Of a stretch of DNA of 64,000 bases, positions 55,300 through 64,000 are shown one piece after another (the stretch's first letter is position 1; each line of letters opens with the position of its first letter). The position numbers and the translations under genes were made by a program. Below the pieces are notes generated by a model. The model saw only the letters and a program-made list of their open reading frames with translations. It did not search any database and was not told the DNA's origin. Source of the DNA: Macrothele yani (Eukaryota; Arthropoda; Arachnida; Araneae; Macrothelidae); the NCBI GenBank assembly GCA_039090855.1, contig CM076990.1, positions 200,203,232 through 200,267,231 on the forward strand, in the 5' to 3' direction.

Positions 55300-57647
55300 G
55301 TAAGTTAATGTCATTCATTATTTTATCAATATATAAATGGTCTGTTTTTTCTCATCTGGAGAACTCTTTTCGAAAATTTGGCTCATGCCTGTATTGATGT
55401 AATTGTTGGGCTAAAAGCAGCGGCTCAGACAGTGTTAAAGTGATTTTTTTTTTCGACGTTTAAAGGTCCCTATGTTTATTTTATTATTCATTGTTGTGAA
55501 AGGAGCCAATTCGCTCAAACGCTTTTGGGATGGGAAGTGAATATCCTCATCAGTGTCATGCGCATTGTGGGCGTGTTTGTAGCGGCCATCTAAAATTCGT
55601 GCTCCTAGCGGTCATATATCCCCCCCTTATTGTCCAATTTGCTTCTCATTTCTCATCGGAATTTTATTCCTATTTATATTCCTTTCATATTATTAATATA
55701 TATTTAATTTGCTGCAATTTTCCCTAACACTTTTATCCAAGACTTGGGACTGGGCAATGCCATATCTAACATTGGCAGTTTAAAAATTGCAGGTAAACAC
55801 CTTGGTCATTATATTTAGGCAGATATGAAATCATTGCCAAAAAAAAATCTCGTTGTTACTGTCCCCAGTCTATCTTTGTTACATAGCTGAAATACGTATT
55901 CATTCAAAATATTAGAAACGCTTTCGTCTAAGTTTATGTATGCTCTCCTTCGCTTGACCCCGGGTTGTCAAAGTTCTCTGGATTTAGAGGTATGTGATAC
56001 TTCTTCACTTTCCTCCTTTAAATATTTGACTAAAATATGAACGTTTGGTTGGTTTCTTTCTATTTTCCTGTTTAATTTTCCATTCCAACCTTCGACAGCT
56101 TCCTATTTTCGTGTTCCAACCGAAGTCACCTTGCCGTAAACCGGAAATGCTATTTCCCCTCCCTCATTGTTCGCAATGAGAGAGAATTCTTTCTTGAATT
56201 GCTGTTTCTCGGATTTTCCATCACCCTACCTTTCAGTGACCACTGGGAACACGAATTTAAGATGACCACATTTAGCACATAACCCCTCACAGCACCAACG
56301 AACAAAAGAAAAAAAGGGGGAGGAGACAGCAGACCAGCTGGCGACAATAAATATGAGATGAGTGATTACCTGCAGACTGGTGGGAAGTAGAGTTGGTCAT
56401 GCCACCAACAGAAAGAATGTTGAAATTCACGGGGGATACAAATAAAAATCAAGAAGCAATTTCGCATTCCAATGAACGTAACAATTAAAATTGGTAACTC
56501 AAAGTTGTACTCTAAAGGGAACAAAATACAGAAGAGTTTTTGCGACGATGCTAAGCAAAATACCTAAGCCGCTGAACGAATGATTCCTTTTTGTTCTTTT
56601 TGTTTCCCCACTAACCTAGTAAACCGCCATAAGAAAGTTCCACAGTTACCTTTTTTTTTTTTCTTGTCATTGTGGTTTTAACATTGCACTTAGATGGGGG
56701 GGGGGGGGTTCGGTCAGAATTATGGTGACATCTGCTCTCAACCCAACTGTAGAACTTAACACGTGTTGCCTGGGCAACCTATTTAGTGTGAGCGGCAGCT
56801 CATGCAATATCATGTTACGTGGTAGGGCTTTTTTTTATCCAAAACATTAGAAGAGCTTTATTGCGAGTGAACTGAGAAAATATTCATTGCCTAAATCCCA
56901 CTGTTTAATACTGTGAGGAACTGAATTTTGTGCGTGTGTAATAAAATTGATTAATCATTTTGTTATGCCATAAAATTCAAGATACCAAATTAAAGATAAT
57001 GGTGCAGGTTCCAAATTAAAGATAATGGTTGTTTATATATCTTTAGGGAGTTCAGAACAGATATCATTAAAAAAAAAAAAAAAATTCTGACCGTTTGGTG
57101 GGGAGGTTGGATGCGCTTGTAACACCTCCATTTTTGCAGTTGCAAGCACTTACGTCAAATGCTACAACTTTCCCCCTAATTTAGGCAATTTGAAAATTCA
57201 GAAACCACTTTACTCAGAATGAAATGCTGATTATTTTGGTTTACCTTTTTTTTTAATTATTTGAGGTGTTTTGGAAATTTTATTGGTGGTCAAAGTTGGC
57301 TATTGAAATTTGCATTTTTTCAATTTCCGAGCCAAATTTTTACCAGGAAGGGGACAAAACACTCAAACCAATTTTATTTTGCAAGAACCATGGTAACAGT
57401 AAATTGTACCTAGGGTGAGAAAACTGGAGTGTTATTAGCCCTTCCAAGATTTTTTTATATTTAAACAAGAAGTTAAAAATATTTTATGATATACCAAGCT
57501 CTCATGATTACTGCTTTCTGCACAGCACATAGTTGTGGCCCTTATCTGATGCAGATATTAATCCAAAAATAGTATTTTTAGTTGTTATAACACTTTTTTT
57601 GTTCAGTGTTCTTTATATTGCTTCTCAAAATGGGATTTTTTTTTTAG
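55300..57647 (+). other. intron of the hAT transposase gene
   Basis: The donor gtaagtt at 55300 and the acceptor ttttttttag at 57647 join AAA G to GA GGA TGC, keeping the zinc finger in frame (LFAKGGCTAYKSSTL). The intron is AT-rich with G- and T-runs (56694-56709). A plus-strand stretch 55916-55989 (TLSSKFMYALLRLTPGCQSS ...) ends at a donor-like gtatgtg and could be a cryptic exon; support is thin. Confidence 0.6.
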
Positions 57648-59440
57648 GAGGATGCACTGCATATAAATCATCAACATTGCAATGTCATAATAACAGTGCA
57701 GATCATTTGCATGCAGTTCAAGATTCTAAATCTAAGAAAGAAATGGAAATGGCACTGAGCAAAGCAGCAGTCAAAAATCAAGATTTTTTAATTTCTTGTT
57801 TAAAGTCAGCACTTTTTATTGCTGTTAAATGAGTTGCCTATTTCAATGTTTGGCAAATTACAAGATTTTGTTAGTTTGTTACAAGGCTGCTCTGATGCAC
57901 AATCTGCAAATTCTGTGCAGTACAGACACAGTGAATCAGTAAATGAGTTGCATGAAGCAATTGCCACTGTTATAAAAGATGAGGTTCTTTATGACATAAG
58001 TAAAACTAAGGTTGTTTCCATAATCTGTGATGAAGCACTCACACTGCAAATATAAAACATTTGGGGATTAATGTAATATATATAAAAGATGGTAGTATCA
58101 ATGACAAATTTTTAGATAAGTGTACAGATAACTGATGGAACTGCTGTTACTTTAATGAGATGCATTAAAAATGCTTTTGAGCATAACTCCATACTATTCA
58201 AGAAAATAGTTGCTCTGGGGATGGGGCTAATGTCATGCTTGGTAAGAAGACAGATCTTTTAGCCCAATTAAAAAAAGAAAATACTTATCTAGTAGCTGTT
58301 CATTGCAGTGCACACAGATTAGCATTGGTGCTACAGCATGCAACAAAAGATGTACCTGCAATCAAATCATACAGTGAAACACTGGAGTATATTTATATAT
58401 TTTAATGTCTTTTTAATGTCTCTGTAGTGAGATGCTCCAGATTAAAAGAAATTCAGAAGTTATTAGAAAGTCCAACACTAAAATATGCAGAACTGCATAG
58501 TGTAAGATGGTTATCGATGCAGAATGCTGTTAACATTATTTTTAAAACAATGGATGCCCTGATTGTATTTTTGGAAGCAGAAGTCTGTGTTGGACGAGAT
58601 ACCATAACACGGGGTTTGTTAAAAGCTGTGAAGACTGTTAGATTTAAAGTACATAACTCACATTTTAATGGACATATTGCCTATATTTTCAGTATTGAGC
58701 AAAATCTTCCAAAAAGATGTATCTGTTTTTTCACTAATCAAACCTTGTGTTCAAACAGCGTTAACTTAATAATCTGAAAGAAAATGTTGGCAAAAGTGAA
58801 AAGTTATTTCTTGATAATGTTTTAAATTATGATCACAATGTAAATGATGAATTTAAGGATTTTCAGTCTGTTTCAGATTGCACTGATGATGGAACAGTGT
58901 TTAACAGCAATTATTACTGTACACTGAAAGGTCACTTAAAAGCAACTGATAAAATTTCACAAGATGAACTTACCAAAATAAAAATAAAATTTATTGATTC
59001 AATAATAGCTGGCATGCAGCTCAGGTTTTCAGAAGAAACTATCTATTTTAGAATGCTTTTCTTTTGCATATGATCCTTCTCTTGTGAAAACAGCTCAGCT
59101 GGACAATTGTAAAGAATTTGTTTTGTAGTTGTTAGACCACTTCAAAAGATTTTGAAGATTTGAAATGCCTGTTGAGTGAATATCCAGATATATTTATTCT
59201 GCTAAAAAATAGCTATGCTAATTTTAAATTTGCAGATGTTGCAGAACTTTTCATCTGCAGATATAAAGATGTGTATCCAAGCACAGTGTTGTTGTATGAA
59301 ATTGCTTTGGTTGTGCCAATAAGTTCTGCATCAGTAGAGCATTCTTTTAGCACACAAAATTGAATAAAAGATAAATTTCGCAACAGACTGAAAGAATCAC
59401 CTTTAAAAGATTTGGATTCAAATACCAGCAGCAAATGTAA
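57648..59440 (+). pseudogene. hAT transposase, main exon (ZNF862-like), inactivated
   Basis: GGCTAYKSSTLQCHNNSADH completes the zinc finger. Then QDFLISCLKSALFIAVK, a frameshift, LPISMFGKLQDFVSLLQGCS, EAIATVIKDEVLYDISKTKV, VSIICDEALTLQI (first Asp), stops, NVMLGKKTDLLAQLKKENTY, LVAVHCSAHRLALVLQHATK, then LHSVRWLSMQNAVNIIFKTM, and the C-terminal hAT dimerisation segment YEIALVVPISSASVEHSFST (about 59297-59355). The CSAHRLAL and SSASVE motifs are characteristic. There are multiple stops and shifts. The former role was cut-and-paste transposition. Confidence 0.85.
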
Positions 59441-59690
59441 CACTTTTGCTTTCCATTTCACAAAGCTGCTGAAATATTTAATAACAAAATTAGAAGATAT
59501 GAATAAAATATTTATATTATTTTTGTGTTTGTTCATCCCCTTTCCCCCTAAATGTAGTATTTTTCTCCAAGTTTACGATTGTTTAAAATTCACCCGATTT
59601 TTCAAAATCACCCCTCACAAAAAAAAAAAAGCCTGGGGGACATTTTCACCCCTGATTCTGGAACCCTGGTGAGAACCGTGTTTGTCTTAC

Positions 59691-59736
59691 CGTGGTGCCA
59701 CAGATTTGCAATTCACTGTGTGTAATTCCCTCCAGC
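59691..59736 (-). CDS. unidentified host gene, short exon with tandem acceptor (15 codons)
   Basis: The acceptor reads tcactagcag, so TAG or CAG may serve (NAGNAG; the longer form starts at 59739 and adds one codon). The exon reads one base, LEGITHSELQICGTT, then the donor gtaagaca. The first base completes Arg (or Ser-Arg in the longer form) with the AG left by exon 60294-60353. It ends in phase 0. The hAT element begins 22 bp past the donor. Confidence 0.62.
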
Positions 59737-59739
59737 CTG

Positions 59740-60293
59740 CTAGTGATACAGTGAGGTGTGAAGCATTTCTTTCAAATTATTATGAGTAGATATAAAAACT
59801 ATTCTGCAGGCTTTAAGCTAAAAGTGACTGATTTTATTTCACTTTTTAGTTTAATCTTCACTAACAGTATCCACATAATTTTGTGCACAAGAATAAGGCA
59901 TACAAATTGTGACAATTGGTGAGGAATTACAGTACATACAGCATGTTGGCTAAACGAGGATACACACACATGTTGATATGCGTTATAGATTCGGTATGAG
60001 TGACAAGCCAATCCACCACACAATCAACCATGTTTTATGCATATGAAATTGCCAAATTTTTGCTTTAGTTTGACCAATCACACAATTATGCAGTTTTGAT
60101 TATTTTGAAGTCATGTTACGGTAAAAGTGCACGAAGTGAGATTGCAATATCAAGGGGCACCTGCATTTCCTCAGAGCTTTCAGAAAATACACAAAAGCAT
60201 ATTATTTCACACTAAAAATTTAATAAACATTAAAAGTCGATGAACTGATATTATTAACACAAAGGATAACAACAAGATTAACAAAAAGCCAAC
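59740..60293. other. intron, no further exon called
   Basis: The minus-strand reading YCNSSPIVTICMPYSCAQNY near 59930-59870 is protein-like but ends in a stop and has no matching splice sites. Confidence 0.4.
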
Positions 60294-60353
60294 CTTAGAA
60301 CTTGAATCACAGTTGGAGCATCTGAAGAACCAGAAAGACCAATAACAGCATTC
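60294..60353 (-). CDS. unidentified host gene, internal exon (20 codons)
   Basis: The acceptor tgttatgtag and the donor gttggctt bound 60 nt. The reading is one base, NAVIGLSGSSDAPTVIQVL, two bases. Both phases agree with the neighbours (Arg formed at each join). Its small size is normal for a multi-exon ARM-type gene. Confidence 0.72.
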
Positions 60354-60540
60354 CTACATAACAGAAAATAACTGTGATTATTTAAAAAATAAATAAATTC
60401 AAGATAATAATTCAATAACTAGTGAAATACAGATTTTACTTCTTACATTCTAGAACACCTATGAAGTACAATCTTTTAGATGTTGTCTTGAAGTACCCTT
60501 TGGAACTAATATTTGAGTTCCACCTTTAAAAGATATTCAC

Positions 60541-60621
60541 CTTACGAGTATACTGCATGCAATGCAGAGTTGTTTCAGGAAATCCCTGGCCTGCTGCTCA
60601 TATAAGTCCATTGATTGTGCT
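60541..60621 (-). CDS. unidentified host gene, internal exon (27 codons)
   Basis: The acceptor tcataatgcag and the donor gtgaatat bound 81 nt. The reading is one base, AQSMDLYEQQARDFLKQLCI, ACSILV, two bases. Exit phase 2 matches exon 60294-60353 (AG + G, Arg). Entry needs phase 2 (or phase 1 if the second AG two bases on is used), but the upstream exon at 62768-62832 leaves phase 0, so one exon between them is unseen. Confidence 0.7.
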
Positions 60622-60629
60622 CTGCATTA

Positions 60630-61520
60630 TGAAATTGTGTTCAACTGATTGAGCATAGCAAGGCCGAAAGCTGAGCAGAGCTCTCTTTATGAGACTCGAG
60701 ACAATTAGTTGTTTGGGCATAGCTACGACATGGCACATCCTATCACCATGTTTTTTTGGCATGCGACTGGACATCATCCATGGTCAGGTTTTGACGCATT
60801 CCGATTCCCAAAATTCCGTGTCATTGAGGAATTTCAATTAAAATTATTAAAATTGGTACATTTTTAATGGTTATTATTCCTATAGGACACTACAAATCCC
60901 CATGATACCAACCCCATATCACTAATAATTGATTTTTTCAATTAAAAAAACATGCGCGAACATTCCATTACATTTGTTTACATTCGATAGTTGCAATTTT
61001 TCACGAGACAATTTGCTAGAGTTTTTTAGTTCTTTTGACGTCAATTTGAAATTATTTTGGTTCAAACTGATAAAAAAAGGAAGCGAAGCACATTGGGAAC
61101 ACACACACAAAAAAAAAAAAACACCTTAGAATTGGCACCAGTAAGCCTTTTTTTTTTTGTTTTACTTTTCTTTATTTTCTAACTGTAACTGCTGAAGTCG
61201 TGGTCAAGACCAGCAATATGGCGTCAGTGACATCTCTTGTCGGTTTGGTGAGTCTTGATGAAAAACTTGGTTCCCGATCTGAGTGTGACTTTCCGCTTTG
61301 TTTACGTGCAACCTGATCACAACCAACATGAAGGCATGAAGGAAAGTAGTTCATGATAAATTTTAGGCATGTCTTTCTTAGAATGTTTGGTACTTTTGTT
61401 CTGGAAGTCATGAATTTTACGCATTCCTTTTTTAGAATTTGTTATAATAGACGCCTTAATGAGCTTAGATTTTGCAATAGCTTCGCTCAAAAATATTGTG
61501 GTTTTCAGCTTTCATTCATT
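60630..61520. other. intron, no exon recognised
   Basis: The phase mismatch of the flanking exons predicts a coding exon between 60.63 and 62.77 kb. I could not find one with acceptable splice sites. 61530-61695 matches the repeat at 45250-45435. Confidence 0.4.
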
Positions 61521-61699
61521 TCATACATGAGACTGACGAAGGAAAAAAAAAGCTGAACTTTTTTAACCGCACAGGTGAAAAATAAGAATGTGCTGCAAAA
61601 CAGCGTAAATATAACGCGGCGTGAGCAAGACAAAATTGTTCACTGAAATTTATTAGGTAAATATTAAGCTGGAACACATCACTGTATTCAATATATATA

Positions 61700-62600
61700 T
61701 TTTTTACATTTAACAGCAACACAGGACAAATGCAACATCGCGGAGAAAAAAATTACGACTACCAATGAAATCTACGCTCTGTCCGAGTTTCATTTCAGGA
61801 AAGTTTTCCTCCATTTTGATGCTGCAAATAAAAAAAAAAAAAAAAAAAAAGGATTTATGGAATAAAATTATATTTAACACTACCGGGTAGAAGAAACATC
61901 GCAAGAGAAAAGGATTACAATTATGGGAGTAAACTTCACTCCATCAAACTTCTGTTTACGAAAGTTTTGAAAGTTGGAATAAAATTATATTTTACACTAC
62001 TGGGTAGAAGAAACATCGCAAGAGAAAAGGATTACAATTATGGGAGTAAACTTCACTCCATCAAACTTCTGTTTACGAAAGTTGGAATTCCGCCCAACGT
62101 CGGAAAACAACCCCACCACCATCATCACCACCACCACCCATCCCTCCTAAATTTCAGTATCCATCACGAGAATCATCGAAATGACTATGGAAAAAGCGGG
62201 AATTCTTCGAATATAGTGAAGAATCTCATGCCTGAATATAACAGGGAAATTTTCGCGCCAACTGCCGTTTTTGGAATTTTTCTTCCATTTTCAAGCTGAA
62301 ATGCAAAAAATTTATGGAATAAAATTACATTTAACAATAATACTGCGCAGAAGAAACATCGCAAGAAAAATTAATCATGATTACGGGGGAAATTTTCACT
62401 CCTTTAACTTCTGTTTTCGAAAGTTTTGAAAAACAAAACACCAGACCCATAAACGACCCCCCCCCAAATCCTTCAAAATTTCTCTTAAGTTTTGCATCGA
62501 TCTCGAGGATACCCCAAATGATGACAAAAAAAAACAAACGGAATTTCGCGAATATGCGGAAGAATCTCATGTATGTCAATTTTCTTTTTGTTTTTAAATT
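61700..62600. repeat. repeat family A array with a perfect-looking 113-bp tandem duplication
   Basis: Units with 'ggaataaaattatatttaac', 'agaagaaacatcgcaagaga' and 'aacttctgtttacgaaagtt' repeat about five times. Two of them, about 61858-61970 and 61975-62085, are almost identical over 113 bp and so are a recent duplication. The family also occurs at 1751-2500 and 19190-19450. Confidence 0.75.
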
Positions 62601-62767
62601 GTTTTATTTTATGTTTTAATTAGCAAATCTCTAATTAGTGCCACTTGAACATGACTTAAGACTGTAAAAAAAAAAAAAAAAAAAAACGACAACATATGTA
62701 TATACATGTATGTAGCAAGCTGAAGGAATTGCCAAAAACAGCTCTGAATTATATGTAACATACTCAC

Positions 62768-62832
62768 AATATGAAATCTCCTAAAAACAGTATTCTCAAA
62801 AGTTCCTCTAACATAACACTTCAAGACAGCAT
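62768..62832 (-). CDS. unidentified host gene, most upstream exon seen (22 codons)
   Basis: The acceptor ttcctttag and the donor gtgagtatg bound 65 nt. The reading is two bases, AVLKCYVRGTFENTVFRRFH, I, ending in phase 0. The donor is close to the ideal consensus. Upstream exons must exist, since no start codon is present; none was found with confidence in 62.83-64.0 kb. Confidence 0.68.
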
Positions 62833-63480
62833 CTAAAGGAAGGTACTTCTAATGGGAAGAATAATATAGGAATGTGCAACTCAAGATCATTTTGAACTCT
62901 TAAATGATCACTGGACATTAATTGAATAACTTTTAATTCCAAGAATTTTTATTAAAATACTAGCAATAAAAAAATATAACATAGTATGATACACACGAGT
63001 GCAGAAGAACATGAAGAATTTGTCATGATTACTGATTCAATAATATTTTTATGATTTCATGTAATTTATTCATGCTTTTGAACATCTTTCATTATTTTGG
63101 TCTTCAATTTATCCAATATTGAAAAAAAGTGAGCTTGGTGTAAAAAGTATACAATCTTATTCTTCAATTCTATCAAATGTTTGAAAACAATTCTCAGACT
63201 ATGGTCAACATAGGAATTTTTTAAGAATAAACATCATTTTACAACTCTTACTTGAAAAAAAAAAAGATATCTGCAATGGCAGTATTTGTTTACGTCTATT
63301 CCTTCAATAACCCTTTGTAATCTGAATCCAGATCGATGTCTATAATGAGCTACCCCACCACCCCCCAAAAAAATGGATCAAACTCTTTCTGTATTGATTG
63401 CAAAACAACCTAAGAATCAGAAAATAATATAATTCAGTTTATTACACTTGTTCACGAGCAAATGGAAAAGAGATAATTAA
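62833..63480. other. intronic, one doubtful minus-strand open stretch
   Basis: The minus strand from about 63230 to 63075 reads VDHSLRIVFKHLIELKNKIV, YFLHQAHFFSILDKLKTKIM, KDVQKHE, stop. A splice pair would be ccatag|TC and ATT|gtatac, but its exit phase 0 does not fit the exon at 62768-62832. I leave it uncalled. Confidence 0.3.
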
Positions 63481-63489
63481 TGGCAGACA

Positions 63490-63720
63490 AGTGATCTATA
63501 GTGTGGCATTCTGGCTTCTTACACGGCTAGGCCAGGATTCAAATTGCATTTAAGACATGTCTGTTGTGTTTGTCCTTACAGTTTTAGCTCTCTCTTTCTT
63601 TCAAGGAACCGGTGGCCTTAAGTTAGATGTAGGAGAGACTCATGTAGCCTTTAAGCTTATTAAGAGTCATCAACCCTCAGCCAAAAGATAAATAGATGAA
63701 ATAAAATAAATAAATAAAAG
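63490..63720 (+). repeat. degenerate tRNA-derived SINE
   Basis: A box B-like 'ggattcaaattgc' at 63536, a 'ttaagttagatgtaggagag' body and an 'ataaataaataaaag' tail at 63703-63720 are typical of arthropod SINEs. Box A is weak ('gtggcattctggc'). Confidence 0.5.
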
Positions 63721-64000
63721 GTATGTGTTAAATGCTCATGTTAAGATGATATGAGTAAAAATAAAATAACAGATGAATAACCATGGACTGCACATACTAG
63801 GAACACTATTTTGTCAAATATGGTAAACAGTCCTCATTTGTAATCATAAAGCTGCATGTTATTACCTAACGTATGACATATTTCATGTAACATTGAGGTA
63901 GTCCCCACACACTTATACTGCTTGACAGAAAGGACACCAGCCACATAATATAACAGTGGATTTCTTATTAATACTTCAAGCCAAACAAGAACATTAAAAC
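63721..64000. other. window end, no gene seen
   Basis: AT-rich sequence without a recognised exon or repeat. Confidence 0.5.

Larger units (their letters stand above)
54237..59668 (+). mobile_element. hAT transposon, ZNF862-like, with an intron
   Basis: TIRs are CAGGGTTCC at 54237 and GGAACCCTG ending at 59668, a common hAT tip. Flanking octamers (TTCTTTGT and GTGAGAAC) do not match, so either the duplication has decayed or the ends come from two insertions. It holds a broken two-exon transposase gene, a SINE and a leader with repeated 'tgatgtcacggtacaatcc'. The right tip lies only 22 bp inside the host intron from the donor of exon 59691-59736. Confidence 0.75.

Noticed and set aside
55916..55989. 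Plus-strand exon TLSSKFMYALLRLTPGCQSS...
   Set aside because: Both splice sites are plausible, but it lies within the hAT intron, and inserting it (phase) would break the zinc-finger reading joined at 55299/57648.
59799..60023. Minus-strand ORF of 74 residues between exons
   Set aside because: No splice sites fit the phases of the neighbouring exons and no motif is recognised.
63075..63250. Minus-strand reading VDHSLRIVFKHLIELKNKIV... as an exon upstream of 62768
   Set aside because: The acceptor is weak and the exit phase does not fit the next exon; it ends in a stop if extended.
1..64000. CRISPR arrays, operons, bacterial-type promoters or terminators
   Set aside because: Introns, SINEs, LINEs and splice sites show nuclear eukaryotic DNA; no regularly spaced short repeats of CRISPR type were seen.

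Overview
The window is animal nuclear DNA: AT-rich, with spliced coding exons, large introns and a dense load of transposable elements. It has no operons, no CRISPR arrays and no rRNA genes. The mix of elements points to an arthropod with a large genome (for example a chelicerate, cockroach-like insect or similar). The mix is an RTE-like LINE still close to intact, Tc1/mariner elements of several lineages, GTF2IRD2-like and ZNF862-like hATs, a Penelope-like element with a GIY-YIG domain, and tRNA-derived SINEs. The species cannot be fixed from the sequence alone.

The only convincing host gene lies on the minus strand and spans at least 14.3 to 62.8 kb. I read nine short exons with consensus splice sites, in 5' to 3' order: 62832-62768, 60621-60541, 60353-60294, 59736-59691, 52192-52003, 51766-51708, 45048-44925, 32368-32283 and 14471-14301. 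Codon phases match across six of the eight joins. The two mismatches (62.77/60.62 kb and 59.69/52.19 kb) predict an unseen exon in each gap. The product is a soluble, helix-rich protein, possibly of ARM/HEAT type, that I cannot name. Introns reach about 17.8 kb and hold almost everything else in the window.

Layout: 0.2-3.9 kb, non-autonomous DNA transposon with tandem repeats; 4-5.7 kb, transposon remnants and an inverted repeat; 5.7-7.3 kb, Tc1-like element; 7.46-14.16 kb, element with about 500-bp terminal inverted repeats, invaded by four LINE segments in alternating orientation; 14.6-17.6 kb, LINE and mariner remnants; 18-21.9 kb, a second, degenerate LINE lineage; 22.3-25.0 kb, mariner remnant split by a 2.15-kb DNA transposon; 25.2-26.6 kb, Tc1/mariner with a long transposase ORF; 27.6-30.2 kb, hAT; 30.2-36.6 kb, old duplicated repeats, a large palindrome and a pogo-like MITE; 37-44 kb, low-complexity DNA, Tigger and mariner remnants, and an unusual transposase; 46-47 kb, internally deleted LINE; 47.9-51.1 kb, Penelope-like element with a young LINE inside one arm; 52.3-53.8 kb, Tc1; 54.2-59.7 kb, ZNF862-like hAT carrying a SINE; 61.5-62.6 kb, dispersed tandem repeat; 63.5 kb, SINE.

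The points most worth following are the fragmented host gene with two tandem (NAGNAG) acceptors, several perfect or near-perfect snap-back hairpins at unrelated loci, the nested young LINE with a clean target-site duplication, and the 6.7-kb element with long inverted termini carrying a small unassigned protein gene.
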